Source: Microbacterium sp. ProA8
GTDB lineage: Bacteria > Actinomycetota > Actinomycetes > Actinomycetales > Microbacteriaceae
Direction: 5' to 3'
Assembly (NCBI RefSeq): GCF_039905635.1
Contig: NZ_CP157000.1
Coordinates: forward strand, 2,790,001-2,854,000
DNA: 64,000 nt
The notes under the pieces were generated by a model. The model was given only the letters and a program-made list of their open reading frames with translations. It made no database searches and was not told the DNA's origin. Shown in pieces: positions 47,502 through 55,577 of this stretch. Numbering within the stretch: position 1 is the stretch's first letter; each line of letters starts with the position of its first letter. Made by a program: the position numbers and the translations under genes.

Positions 47502-48599
47502 ATGTCCCGCATCCGACACGATCGGCCGTGGCGGCGCCCGGGCGGGCGTCGCACCGCGCTGGCCGCCGCGGTGGTGGTCGTCGCCGCGGCGCTGCTCTCC
47601 GCCTGCACCGGGACGCCCGCCGAGAACGATCCGCCCAGCGACGACACCATCGCGCTCCTCCTGCCCGATGCGAAGACGGCGCGCTACGAGACGTTCGACC
47701 GGCCGCTGTTCGAAGCTCGCGTGGCCGAGCTCGGCGACTACGACGTGCTGTACGCCAACGCCGATCAGGATGCCGCGAAGCAGCAGCAGCAGGCGGAGTC
47801 CGCGCTCACCTCCGGCGCCGGCGTGCTCGTCCTCGATCCGGTGGACGCCAACGCCGCCGTCAGCATCGTGAGCACCGCCAACGCCAAGGGCGTGCCGGTG
47901 ATCTCGTACGACCGCCTGATCGCCGGGGGCGACCTGGCCTACTACATCTCCTTCGACAACGAGAAGGTCGGCGTGCTGCAGGCACAGGCCTTCGTCGACG
48001 CGATGCGGGCGACCGACGACGGCAGCGGCATCCTGATGGTGAACGGCTCGCCGACCGACAGCAACGCGGCGCTGTTCAAGCAGGGCGCCCACAGCATCAT
48101 CGACGAAAGCGGCCTGCGCGTGCTCGCCGAGTACGACACCCCCGGGTGGAGTCCCGAGAAGGCGCAGGAGTGGGTGTCGGGGCAGATCGCCCAGCACGGC
48201 GACGCGATCGCCGGGGTCTACGCCGCCAACGACGCCACCGCCGGCGGCGCGATCGCAGCCCTGCGGGTCGCGAACGTGGATCCGCTCCCGATCGTGACCG
48301 GACAGGATGCCGAGCTCTCGGCCATTCAGCGGATCCTCACCGGCGACCAGTACATGACGGTGTACAAGGCGATCAAGCCGCAGGCCGAGCTCGCCGCCGA
48401 AGTCGCCGTCAAGCTGCTGCACGGCGAAGAGGTCACCGCACCGCTGGAGATCGAGGGAACGCCGGCCACCCTGCTCGACCCCGTGGCGGTGACGATCGAC
48501 GACATCATGGACACGGTGGTCGCCGACGGCTTCTGGAGCGTCGAGGACATCTGCACGCCGGCCTACGCCGATGCGTGCCAAGCTGCGGGCATCGGGTAG
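47502..48599 (+). CDS. Sugar ABC transporter substrate-binding lipoprotein (CUT2, XylF-like), copy 1
   Basis: Periplasmic_binding_4-type protein, 365 aa. The long basic N-terminus leads to a type II signal with lipobox LLSAC (Cys at about 35). The binding fold opens IALLLPDAKTARYETFDRPLF, followed by VLVLDPVDANAA, VISYDRLIAGGDLAYYISFDN and VYAANDATAGGAIAAL, all typical of xylose/ribose/glucose-type CUT2 receptors. It is homologous to the second binding protein 2.5 kb downstream. It precedes a single-domain ATPase and a permease, so it is a complete importer with them. Confidence 0.92.
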   Translation: MSRIRHDRPWRRPGGRRTALAAAVVVVAAALLSACTGTPAENDPPSDDTIALLLPDAKTARYETFDRPLFEARVAELGDYDVLYANADQDAAKQQQQAESALTSGAGVLVLDPVDANAAVSIVSTANAKGVPVISYDRLIAGGDLAYYISFDNEKVGVLQAQAFVDAMRATDDGSGILMVNGSPTDSNAALFKQGAHSIIDESGLRVLAEYDTPGWSPEKAQEWVSGQIAQHGDAIAGVYAANDATAGGAIAALRVANVDPLPIVTGQDAELSAIQRILTGDQYMTVYKAIKPQAELAAEVAVKLLHGEEVTAPLEIEGTPATLLDPVAVTIDDIMDTVVADGFWSVEDICTPAYADACQAAGIG

Positions 48600-48657
48600 G
48601 GTCTCGACTCTGGCAGGGCTCGGCTGGGGCCGGAACGACGACGAGGACGGGGCGAGG

Positions 48658-49593
48658 ATGTCGATGACGCACCCGCGGACGGGGCGGCCGCGCGAACGCG
48701 TGCTGACGATGCGCGGCATCGGCAAGCGGTTCGGTGCGGTCAAGGCGCTGACCGACGTGGACTTCTGGGTCAACGAGGGCGAGGTGGTCGCACTCGTCGG
48801 CGACAACGGCGCCGGCAAGTCGACGCTCGTCAAGGTTCTGGCGGGCGTCCACCCGCCGGACAGCGGGTCGATCGAGTTCGACGGCGAAGAGGTGGGCATC
48901 GGCTCCCCGGCGGATGCTCAGCAGCTCGGGATCGAGACGATCTTCCAGGACCTGGCGCTGTGCGACAACCTCGACGTCGTCGCGAATCTGTGGCTCGGGC
49001 GCGAGCTCCGCGACGGCGCCACCCTCGACGAGGTCGACATGGAGCAGCGCACCTGGACGCTGCTGCGCGAGCTGTCGGCCAAGATCCCCTCGGTGCGCGT
49101 CCCGGTCGCCTCGCTGTCGGGCGGGCAGCGCCAGACCGTCGCGATCGCCCGTTCCCTGATCGGCGAGCCTCGCGTCGTCATCCTCGACGAGCCGACCGCG
49201 GCGCTGGGCGTCGCGCAGACCGCCGAGGTGCTGAACCTCATCGAGCGCCTCCGCGAGCGCGGACACGGCGTGATCCTCATCAGCCACAACATGGCCGACG
49301 TCATGGCCGTCGCCGACCGCGTGGTGGTGCTGCGCCTCGGGCGCAACAACGGCGTGTACAACGTCGCCGACGTGACGAGCGAGACCCTCATCGCGGCCAT
49401 CACCGGCGCGGTCGACCACTCCGCGGCACCGCGACGTGCACCGGAGCGCGCGCCGGAGCGGACGGATGCCGCGTCCGCCCCTCCGCGCGAGGAGGAGCCG
49501 TCCCTCGAGGAGTCCACCGGCGGCACCGTGATCCGCATGCCGCGCGCCGGCTCCCGCCGCACTCCCCGACCTCGCGGGGACGGGAGCCGATGA
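48658..49593 (+). CDS. Sugar ABC transporter ATP-binding protein (CUT2, single ABC domain), copy 1
   Basis: ATPase of 311 aa with one ABC domain, whereas RbsA/XylG/MglA have two in about 500 aa; the FrcA type is similar. Walker A is GDNGAGKST (about residues 44-52), signature LSGGQRQ (about 153-159), Walker B VVILDEPTAALGV, and switch His in ISHNM. The Q-loop region reads FQDLALCDNLDVV, shared almost exactly with copy 2. A C-terminal Pro/Glu/Arg-rich tail (about 260-311) is extra. Start at 48658 is chosen because the ABC domain begins 15 residues later; an upstream in-frame GTG/ATG would run into the preceding gene. The stop codon overlaps the permease ATG (ATGA). Confidence 0.92.
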   Translation: MSMTHPRTGRPRERVLTMRGIGKRFGAVKALTDVDFWVNEGEVVALVGDNGAGKSTLVKVLAGVHPPDSGSIEFDGEEVGIGSPADAQQLGIETIFQDLALCDNLDVVANLWLGRELRDGATLDEVDMEQRTWTLLRELSAKIPSVRVPVASLSGGQRQTVAIARSLIGEPRVVILDEPTAALGVAQTAEVLNLIERLRERGHGVILISHNMADVMAVADRVVVLRLGRNNGVYNVADVTSETLIAAITGAVDHSAAPRRAPERAPERTDAASAPPREEEPSLEESTGGTVIRMPRAGSRRTPRPRGDGSR

Positions 49594-50837
49594 GCGGGCG
49601 CGGCGACGACCGCCTGGCGGAGCCCACCGCGGACGAGCGACTGCTGAGCAGCACCGGCATCCGTCTCGCGCTGGAAGCCTTCGTGACGCGCATCCGGGGC
49701 GGCGACCTCGGCGCGCTTCCCGTCGTGCTGGGGATCGCGGTGATCTGGACGGTGTTCCAGCTGCTGAACCCCGTCTTCCTCTCCAGCGAGAACCTCGTCA
49801 ACCTCACGATGCAGTGCGCCGCCATCGGCACGATCGCGCTCGGCGTCGTGCTCGTGCTGCTCGTCGGCGAGATCGACCTCTCGGTCGGCTCGGTCTCGGG
49901 CCTGGCTGCCGCGGTGCTCGCGGTGAGCTTCGTGCAGCTGCAGTGGAACCTCTTCCTGGCGCTGGCCGCCGCGATCGTCGTCGGCTGCCTCGTCGGGCTG
50001 CTCTACGGCTATCTCTTCACGCGCTTCGGGCTGCCGAGCTTCGTCATCACGCTGGCCGGTCTTCTCGGGTTCCTCGGACTGCAGCTGTGGGTGCTGGGCG
50101 AGACCGGATCGATCGCCATCCCGTTCGACTCATGGCTGGTGCAGTTCGCGCAGCAGATGTTCCTGCCGGCGTGGGCGTCCTACGTCGTGGCGGTGCTGGC
50201 TGCGGCCGCGTTCGCCTGGTCGCTCCTGCGCCGCGCACGACGGCGCGCGGCGGCCAATCTGGTCAGCCAGAGCTACGTCGAGATCGCGGTGCGCAGCGGC
50301 GTCCTGCTCGCTTTCCTCCTCGTCGCGACGTGGTACCTGAACATCTATCGCGGCGTCGGGGTGATGTTCCTGTTCTTCCTCGGCCTCATCGTCGCCATGA
50401 ACTTCGTCCTGACCCGCACCCGCTGGGGCCGGGCGGTGTACGCGGTCGGCGGATCGGTCGAGGCAGCCCGGCGTGCCGGCATCCGGGTCGACCGCATCTA
50501 CCTCTCGGTGTTCGCGATGTGCTCGACGCTCGCCGCGGTCGGAGGCATCCTGGCGGCCGCACGGCTGGCGTCGGCGAACCAGAGCTCGGGCACGGGGGAT
50601 GTGAACCTCAACGCGATCGCCGCGGCCGTCATCGGCGGGACGAGCCTGTTCGGCGGGCGCGGATCGGCGTTCTCGGCACTCGTCGGCATCGTCGTCATCC
50701 AGTCGATCTCCTCGGGGCTGACCCTCATGAACCTGGACTCGTCGGTGCAGTTCATGGTCACCGGCGTGGTGCTCGTGCTCGCGGTGATCGTCGACTCGCT
50801 CTCACGCCGCACGCGTGCCGCCACCGGCCGCGCCTGA
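49590..50837 (+). CDS. Sugar ABC transporter permease (CUT2), copy 1
   Basis: Membrane protein of 415 aa of the BPD_transp_2 family with about 10 helices. Features are GVVLVLLVGEIDLSVGSVSGLAAA (read as LLVGEIDLSVGS, about 91-102), the coupling segment GGSVEAARRAGIRV (about 290-303), and IAAAVIGGTSLFGGRGSAF (about 343-361). The N-terminal RGGDLGALPVVLG before the first helix recurs in copy 2 (RGGDMGALPAI). It overlaps the ATPase gene by 4 nt and closes the first importer module. A 293-nt gap with a promoter for the second module follows. Confidence 0.92.
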   Translation: MSGRGDDRLAEPTADERLLSSTGIRLALEAFVTRIRGGDLGALPVVLGIAVIWTVFQLLNPVFLSSENLVNLTMQCAAIGTIALGVVLVLLVGEIDLSVGSVSGLAAAVLAVSFVQLQWNLFLALAAAIVVGCLVGLLYGYLFTRFGLPSFVITLAGLLGFLGLQLWVLGETGSIAIPFDSWLVQFAQQMFLPAWASYVVAVLAAAAFAWSLLRRARRRAAANLVSQSYVEIAVRSGVLLAFLLVATWYLNIYRGVGVMFLFFLGLIVAMNFVLTRTRWGRAVYAVGGSVEAARRAGIRVDRIYLSVFAMCSTLAAVGGILAAARLASANQSSGTGDVNLNAIAAAVIGGTSLFGGRGSAFSALVGIVVIQSISSGLTLMNLDSSVQFMVTGVVLVLAVIVDSLSRRTRAATGRA

Positions 50838-51130
50838 ACACAGGCTGCGGCGCACTGTCTTCACTTGGCGAACACTCGGCCAGGGCTGCTCGCTCACCCT
50901 TCGATCGGCGAGGTGCATTATGTGCGGTCTTGGCGCAGAGAGTGTGCATTCTGCACGGTAAGCGCTCTCTTCGATGCGGCCGACCCGATTCGGCCGCCCT
51001 CTGACCTCCGGCGTTGCCAAAGCGTTACGTTCAAGACTTGACGCCAAGAATGCCCGTCATCGATGATCGCATCAGCGCGAAGAAACCGGGGACGATCCTG
51101 GGGCTCGCTCGCTTCAATGACGAAAGGCGA
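50838..51130 (+). promoter_or_regulatory. Regulatory gap before the second CUT2 importer
   Basis: No gene is seen. A perfect palindrome GTGCA-TTC-TGCAC lies at 50944-50956, and a related half GTGCATTATGTGC at 50913-50925 matches it at 10 of 13 positions; both could be ROK or LacI-type operators. CTTGGCG (50865) and CGCCAAG (51042) are inverted 7-mers. A possible promoter is TTGACG near 51038 with GATGAT 18 nt downstream, giving a leader of about 60 nt before the ATG at 51131. The region is somewhat AT-richer than its flanks. Confidence 0.45.
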
Positions 51131-52219
51131 ATGATGAAGAAGTCTTCACTCCTCGCTGTGGTCGCCCTCACGGGCGCGGCCGCGGTGATGCTGGCCGGCT
51201 GCGCCGGCGGCAACGGCGACACCGGTGACGGCGGGGACGGCGGTGACGGCGGCGAAGCCGCGGACCGTGCCTGTGTGATCCTGCCCGATGCGGCGTCCTC
51301 GCCGCGCTGGGAGAACTTCGACCGCAAGTACCTCCAGGAAGGGCTGGAGGAGGCCGGTTTCGACGTCGACATCCAGAACGCGCAGGCGGACGTCAACAAG
51401 TACTCGACGATCGCCGACCAGCAGCTCACGCAGGGCTGCGGTGTCATGCTGCTCGTCGACTATCAGGGCGCTGCCGAGGCCGTCGCGACCAAGGCGAAGG
51501 CCGAAGGCATCCCCGTGATCGCGTACGACCGCCCGTTCACCGGCGCGGACTACTACGTCTCGTTCGACAACACCGAGGTCGGCCGTCTCGAGGGCCAGAC
51601 CGTTCTCGACGGCCTCGAAGCCGCCGGCAAGGACCCGGCGACCGCGGTCGTCGTCTACATGGGTGGCGACCCGACCGACGGCAATGCCGCGATGTTCCAC
51701 GACGGCGCCGTCGAGGTGATGGAGGCCGCCGGCATCACGCCGGCGGCGGAGCCCCCGGGGATCTGGGACCAGGCCAAGTCGCAGACCAACTTCGAGCAGG
51801 CGCTGACGGGCCTGGGCGGCAAGGTCGACGGCGTGTGGGCCGCAAACGACACGAACGCCGCGGGTGTCATCAAGGTCCTGCAGGACAACAACCTGACGGG
51901 CGTCGCAGTGTCGGGCCAGGACGCGAACGTCGCAGGCCTGCAGAACATCCTGCTCGGCTGGCAGACCGCCACGGTCTACAAGCCGGTCAAGGACGAGGCC
52001 ACGGCCGCCGTCGAGACGGCCGTCGCGCTCCTGAAGGGCGAGACTCCCGAGGCCGACGCCGAGCTCGAGGACGGCACGCCCTACATCCAGGTGACGCCGA
52101 TCCTGGTCGGTCCCGACGAGGTCAAGGACGTCGTCGCCGCCGGCGACGCCGCCTACGACGACGTCTGCACCGCTGACGTGATGGCCGCCTGCGAGCAGTA
52201 TGGAGTCACCGCCGAGTAG
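51131..52219 (+). CDS. Sugar ABC transporter substrate-binding lipoprotein (CUT2), copy 2
   Basis: Periplasmic_binding_4-type protein, 362 aa. The signal peptide with lipobox VMLAGC (Cys at about 22) is followed by a Gly/Asp linker (about 24-38). Shared positions with copy 1 include the LPDAASSPRWENFDRKY opening, IPVIAYDRPFTGADYYVSFDN, GDPTDGNAAMFHDGA and VWAANDTNAAGV. The ATG at 51131 is the first of two adjacent ATGs with AAAGG upstream. It has its own probable promoter in the preceding gap and is followed by a strong hairpin, consistent with binding protein in excess over the membrane components. Confidence 0.92.
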   Translation: MMKKSSLLAVVALTGAAAVMLAGCAGGNGDTGDGGDGGDGGEAADRACVILPDAASSPRWENFDRKYLQEGLEEAGFDVDIQNAQADVNKYSTIADQQLTQGCGVMLLVDYQGAAEAVATKAKAEGIPVIAYDRPFTGADYYVSFDNTEVGRLEGQTVLDGLEAAGKDPATAVVVYMGGDPTDGNAAMFHDGAVEVMEAAGITPAAEPPGIWDQAKSQTNFEQALTGLGGKVDGVWAANDTNAAGVIKVLQDNNLTGVAVSGQDANVAGLQNILLGWQTATVYKPVKDEATAAVETAVALLKGETPEADAELEDGTPYIQVTPILVGPDEVKDVVAAGDAAYDDVCTADVMAACEQYGVTAE

Positions 52220-52242
52220 CGGATCGGCTTACGGCTGAACCC

Positions 52243-52284
52243 GCGAGGGGGCGCCGCGCCACTCGGCGTGGCGCCCCTTCTCGC
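52243..52284 (+). terminator. Intercistronic hairpin after the second binding protein gene
   Basis: GCGAG-GGGGCGCC-CGCC pairs with GGCG-GGCGCCCC-CTCGC: three stem blocks of 4, 8 and 5 bp separated by a mismatch and a small bulge, loop ACTC. It starts 24 nt after the stop codon and lies before the ATPase gene. It is likely a transcript-stabilising or partial termination element, as after the galactan binding protein gene. Confidence 0.6.
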
Positions 52285-52314
52285 CGGACCACGGGCACTC
52301 CCAAGGAAGCGAGC

Positions 52315-53142
52315 ATGTCAGATACATCCACCACCATTCCCGCCCCGGTCGGCGCCGAGCCGATCATCCAGCTGGTCGGGGTCAAGAAGTCCTTCGGCCC
52401 CGTCAGCGTCCTGAAGGGCGTGGATCTCAAAGTCCACCCCGGCAAGGTCACCGCCCTCGTCGGCGACAACGGCGCCGGCAAGTCCACGCTCATCAAGGGT
52501 CTGGCGGGCGTGCAGCCGTACGACGAGGGCGAGGTCCTCATCGACGGCGTGCACCGCGATCTGCACACGCCCCGCGACGCCGGGCACCTGGGCATCGAGG
52601 TCGTCTACCAGGACCTGGCGCTGTGCGACAACCTCGACATCGTCCAGAACATGTTCCTCGGCCGCGAGGAGCTCTCATCCGGCACCTTCGACGAGGGCCG
52701 CATGGAGAAAGAGGCGTCCGACACGCTGCGCTCCCTCTCGGTGCGCACCGTGAAATCCGTCCGCCAGAAGGTGTCGAGCCTGTCCGGCGGCCAGCGGCAG
52801 ACCGTCGCGATCGCTCGCGCCGTGCTGAAGAAGGCGCGAGTGGTCATCCTCGACGAGCCGACGGCCGCCCTCGGCGTCGCCCAGACCGAACAGGTGCTGA
52901 ACCTCGTGAAGCGCCTGTCGGAGCAGGGGGTCGCCGTGGTCCTGATCAGCCACAACCTGGTGGACGTTTTCGAGGTCGCCGACGACATCGCCGTCCTGTA
53001 CCTCGGTCAGATGGTCGCCCAGATCCCGGCGTCCTCGACCACCCGCGACGACGTCGTGGGCTATATCACCGGAACCAAGGCGCCCGCCGGTGTCACGATC
53101 CTCGACACGTCGACCGTTCGCACCGAAGGAGGCGCGGAATGA
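52315..53142 (+). CDS. Sugar ABC transporter ATP-binding protein (CUT2, single ABC domain), copy 2
   Basis: ATPase of 275 aa with one ABC domain and a short C-terminal tail. Walker A is GDNGAGKST (about residues 51-59), signature LSGGQRQ (about 158-164), Walker B VVILDEPTAALGV, switch His in ISHNLVDV. The segment YQDLALCDNLDIVQNMFLG parallels copy 1. Half-size compared with XylG/RbsA, so the importer needs either a homodimer or a heterodimer with copy 1. AAGGAAG precedes the ATG. The stop codon overlaps the permease ATG as ATGA, with AAGGAGG 6 nt upstream of that ATG. Confidence 0.93.
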   Translation: MSDTSTTIPAPVGAEPIIQLVGVKKSFGPVSVLKGVDLKVHPGKVTALVGDNGAGKSTLIKGLAGVQPYDEGEVLIDGVHRDLHTPRDAGHLGIEVVYQDLALCDNLDIVQNMFLGREELSSGTFDEGRMEKEASDTLRSLSVRTVKSVRQKVSSLSGGQRQTVAIARAVLKKARVVILDEPTAALGVAQTEQVLNLVKRLSEQGVAVVLISHNLVDVFEVADDIAVLYLGQMVAQIPASSTTRDDVVGYITGTKAPAGVTILDTSTVRTEGGAE

Positions 53143-54410
53143 GCAGCAATGCCACCCGGACCGAGGCCGCTCCCGATCCCATCGCGAGCGACCTGATCGG
53201 CAGCGGCGTCGAGGGCGGCGTCGGCGACCAGCTCCAGGCGTGGTGGCAGCGCGTGCGCGGCGGCGACATGGGCGCCCTTCCGGCCATCGGCGGCCTCGTC
53301 GTGCTCGGCGCGCTGTTCTCGATCATGAGCCCGTTCTTCCTCACGGAGCGCAATTTCGCCAACCTGCTGAACCAGGCGGCGACGCTCGTCGTGCTCGGCA
53401 TGGCGCTCGTGTTCGTGCTGCTGCTCGGTGAGATCGACCTGTCCGCCGGTGTGACCGGCGGTGTCGGCATGGCGCTGTTCGTCGTGCTGAACGCGCAGTT
53501 CGGCGTCCCCTGGCCGCTCGCGCTCCTGATCGGCTTCGGCTTCGGGTTCCTCACGGGGGCGTTCATCGGCTTCTTCGTGGCGAGGGTGGGCATCCCGTCG
53601 TTCGTCGTCACGTTGGGCTTGTTCCTCGGATTCCAAGGTCTCGCGCTCGTCATCATCGGCCCCGGCGGCCTGTTCCGCCTCGAGGTGCCCGAGCTCATCG
53701 CACTCCAGAACGGAAATCTGCCCGTGTGGGGCGGATGGGCGATGCTCGTCATCATGCTCGCGATCTCGGGGGGAACGTCCTTCTGGGACCGGGCGCGCCG
53801 CACGCGTGCCGGCGTTCCTAACCGTGCCGTGTCGTTGGTGTTCATCAAGCTCGCGGCGATCGCGGTGATCGGCGGTGCGGTGGTCTTCGTCCTCAATCAG
53901 AACCGAGGCCAGTCCGTGGTCGAGGTGGCCGGGGTCCCCATCGTCGTGCCGGTCGTGCTGACGATCCTCTGGCTCGGCACGTTCCTGCTCGACCGCACCA
54001 AGTTCGGCCGCTACATCTACGCCATCGGCGGCAACGCGGAGGCTGCACGCCGTTCCGGTGTCAAGGTGCGGTGGATCAAGTGGTGGGCGTTCGTCATCTG
54101 CTCGAGCCTCGCGGTGTTCTCGGCGCTGCTGAGCGTGGCCCGGGTGGGCTCCGTCGACGCGACCGTCGGCCGCGACATCGTGCTGTCGGGTGTGGCCGCG
54201 GCGGTCGTCGGCGGTGTCAGCCTGTTCGGCGGCAAGGGACGCCTGATGCACGCGGCGATCGGCGCGCTCGTGATCGCGACGATCACGAACGGTCTGGGCC
54301 TGCTCAACCTGCCCGCGGGCGTCAACCTGCTGGTGACCGGCGGCGTGCTGATCCTCGCGGCGACCGTGGACGCGCTGTCGCGCGTGCGGTCGGGCGGCGG
54401 AAGGATCTAG
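53139..54410 (+). CDS. Sugar ABC transporter permease (CUT2), copy 2
   Basis: BPD_transp_2 permease, 423 aa, about 10 helices. Conserved blocks are VFVLLLGEIDLSAGVTGGVG (about 88-107), GGNAEAARRSGVKV (about 297-310) and AAAVVGGVSLFGGKG (about 350-364). It is the last gene of the second importer. The reading frame ends GGGRI followed by TAG at 54408-54410; this TAG lies inside the 6-bp target duplication of the IS481-type element. The protein is therefore complete, but its natural transcription terminator now lies more than 1.1 kb downstream, beyond the IS. Confidence 0.93.
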   Translation: MSSNATRTEAAPDPIASDLIGSGVEGGVGDQLQAWWQRVRGGDMGALPAIGGLVVLGALFSIMSPFFLTERNFANLLNQAATLVVLGMALVFVLLLGEIDLSAGVTGGVGMALFVVLNAQFGVPWPLALLIGFGFGFLTGAFIGFFVARVGIPSFVVTLGLFLGFQGLALVIIGPGGLFRLEVPELIALQNGNLPVWGGWAMLVIMLAISGGTSFWDRARRTRAGVPNRAVSLVFIKLAAIAVIGGAVVFVLNQNRGQSVVEVAGVPIVVPVVLTILWLGTFLLDRTKFGRYIYAIGGNAEAARRSGVKVRWIKWWAFVICSSLAVFSALLSVARVGSVDATVGRDIVLSGVAAAVVGGVSLFGGKGRLMHAAIGALVIATITNGLGLLNLPAGVNLLVTGGVLILAATVDALSRVRSGGGRI

Positions 54411-55519
54411 CTGTGCTGTCCAGGCAGGTTGGTCAATCTGCTGATGGGTGGGTGGCCGCCGATCGCGGTGTGGGGCCTGTGGTGATTGTAGGAGTGCAGC
54501 CAGGTCGGGAGCGCGTTGCGGCGGGCTGACTCGGAGTTGTAGTGCCGTGAGTAGGCCCAGCCGTCGGCGAGCGTGCGGTGGAATCGTTCGATCTTCCCGT
54601 TCGTCTGTGGCCGGTAGGGGCGTGTGCGTTTCGGTCGAATGCTGAGTTCGGCGCAGGCGTCCCGCCAAGCGAAGGAGCGGTACGCGGAGCCGTTGTCGGA
54701 GAGGACGCGCTCGACGGTGACGCCGCGGGCAGCGAACCAGCCGACCGCGCGTCGCAGAACAGCGACGGCTGTGGCTGCGGTCTCGTCGTCGTGGATCTCG
54801 GCGTAGGCGACGCGGGAGTGGTCGTCGATGACGGTGTGGATGAACGCTGTCCCGGTGACCATGTCGCCGGCGATGCCACGTCTTCCGGTCCGTTTGGCGG
54901 TGACCGCTCGGTTGCGGTCGCCTTGGAACCGGCCGACGTAGCGCCACCCGCCGCCGTCGGGGATGTTGCCGAGCTTCTTCACGTCGACGTGGATCAACGA
55001 GCCGGGATGCTCGTGCTCGTAGCGGCGGGCGGGCTCGCCGGTGCGAACGTCGACGTGGCTGAGCCGATTCACCCGGCAACGCGTCAGGATCGCATGGACG
55101 GTCGACGCCGGCATCCCCAGCTGAGCGCCGATTCCGACCGGACCGAGCCGCTTCTTCCACCGCAGATGCACGACCTTCCGCACCACCGGCCGGGGCGTCC
55201 TGTTCGGACTCGAGTGCGGCCTGGAGGAGCGGTCCTGCATCCCCGCCTCACCCATCTCGACATAGCGGCGCGCCCACCGTTCCGCGGTCCGCCACGACAC
55301 CCGGAAGTAGCTCGCAGCCGCAGCGACGGACCAGCCGTCATCGACGACCTGTCGGGCGAGCCGGAGGCGTTGGCGAGGGGTCAGCGCAGCGTTAGCGTGG
55401 GTCACGAGGACCTCCTTGGTCTCGAGTGCGGGAACTAGACAGCTCCACTCTCGACCGGGAGGTCCTCACCCGTCTATCGCGTCACACCTCAACCAACGTC
55501 CCTGGGCAGCACATCTAGC
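54406..55519 (-). mobile_element. IS481-family insertion sequence with 6-bp TSD (TCTAGC)
   Basis: The element itself spans 54412-55513 (1102 bp). The left end TGTGCTGTCCAGGCA-GTTGGT and the inverted right end TGTGCTGCCCAGGGACGTTG are imperfect terminal inverted repeats. TCTAGC is directly repeated at 54406-54411 and 55514-55519 and fits the NCTAGN target and 6-bp duplication reported for IS481. It carries only the transposase gene. The near-perfect ends, exact duplication and open frame suggest a recent, possibly active insertion. It lies between the last sugar permease gene and its terminator. Confidence 0.93.
54407..55405 (-). CDS. IS481 family transposase
   Basis: DDE transposase of 332 aa, intact. 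An N-terminal HTH region (LTPRQRLRLARQVVDDGWSV; about residues 8-27, followed by SWRTAERWARRY) precedes the rve integrase core. Catalytic residues lie in IHVDVKKLGN (first Asp, about 141), LSDNGSAYRS (second Asp, about 238) and GKIERFHRTL (Glu, about 274). Start is GTG with AAGGAGG upstream. The last codon and the TAG stop are completed by the target-site duplication outside the element. This is a known habit of IS481-type elements that target NCTAGN. Confidence 0.95.
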   Translation of the reverse strand: MTHANAALTPRQRLRLARQVVDDGWSVAAAASYFRVSWRTAERWARRYVEMGEAGMQDRSSRPHSSPNRTPRPVVRKVVHLRWKKRLGPVGIGAQLGMPASTVHAILTRCRVNRLSHVDVRTGEPARRYEHEHPGSLIHVDVKKLGNIPDGGGWRYVGRFQGDRNRAVTAKRTGRRGIAGDMVTGTAFIHTVIDDHSRVAYAEIHDDETAATAVAVLRRAVGWFAARGVTVERVLSDNGSAYRSFAWRDACAELSIRPKRTRPYRPQTNGKIERFHRTLADGWAYSRHYNSESARRNALPTWLHSYNHHRPHTAIGGHPPISRLTNLPGQHS

Positions 55520-55535
55520 CGGGTCGCTGACCCAC

Positions 55536-55575
55536 ACGAAGACGCCGGGCGGAGGCATCCGCCCGGCGTCTTCGT
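55536..55575. terminator. Perfect 18-bp hairpin, bidirectional terminator
   Basis: ACGAAGACGCCGGGCGGA (55536-55553) and its exact complement (55558-55575) enclose a GGCA loop. It lies 2 nt from the sirtuin stop codon and 16 nt after the right target duplication. Before the IS arrived it would have been about 25 nt after the sugar permease stop codon, serving both convergent operons. No U-tract beyond CGTC. Confidence 0.85.
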
Positions 55576-55577
55576 CG

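Noticed and set aside
48571..48657. Upstream in-frame extension of the first CUT2 ATPase
   Set aside because: It would overlap the preceding binding-protein gene and add 29 residues with no ABC similarity; the ATG at 48658 suits the domain start.
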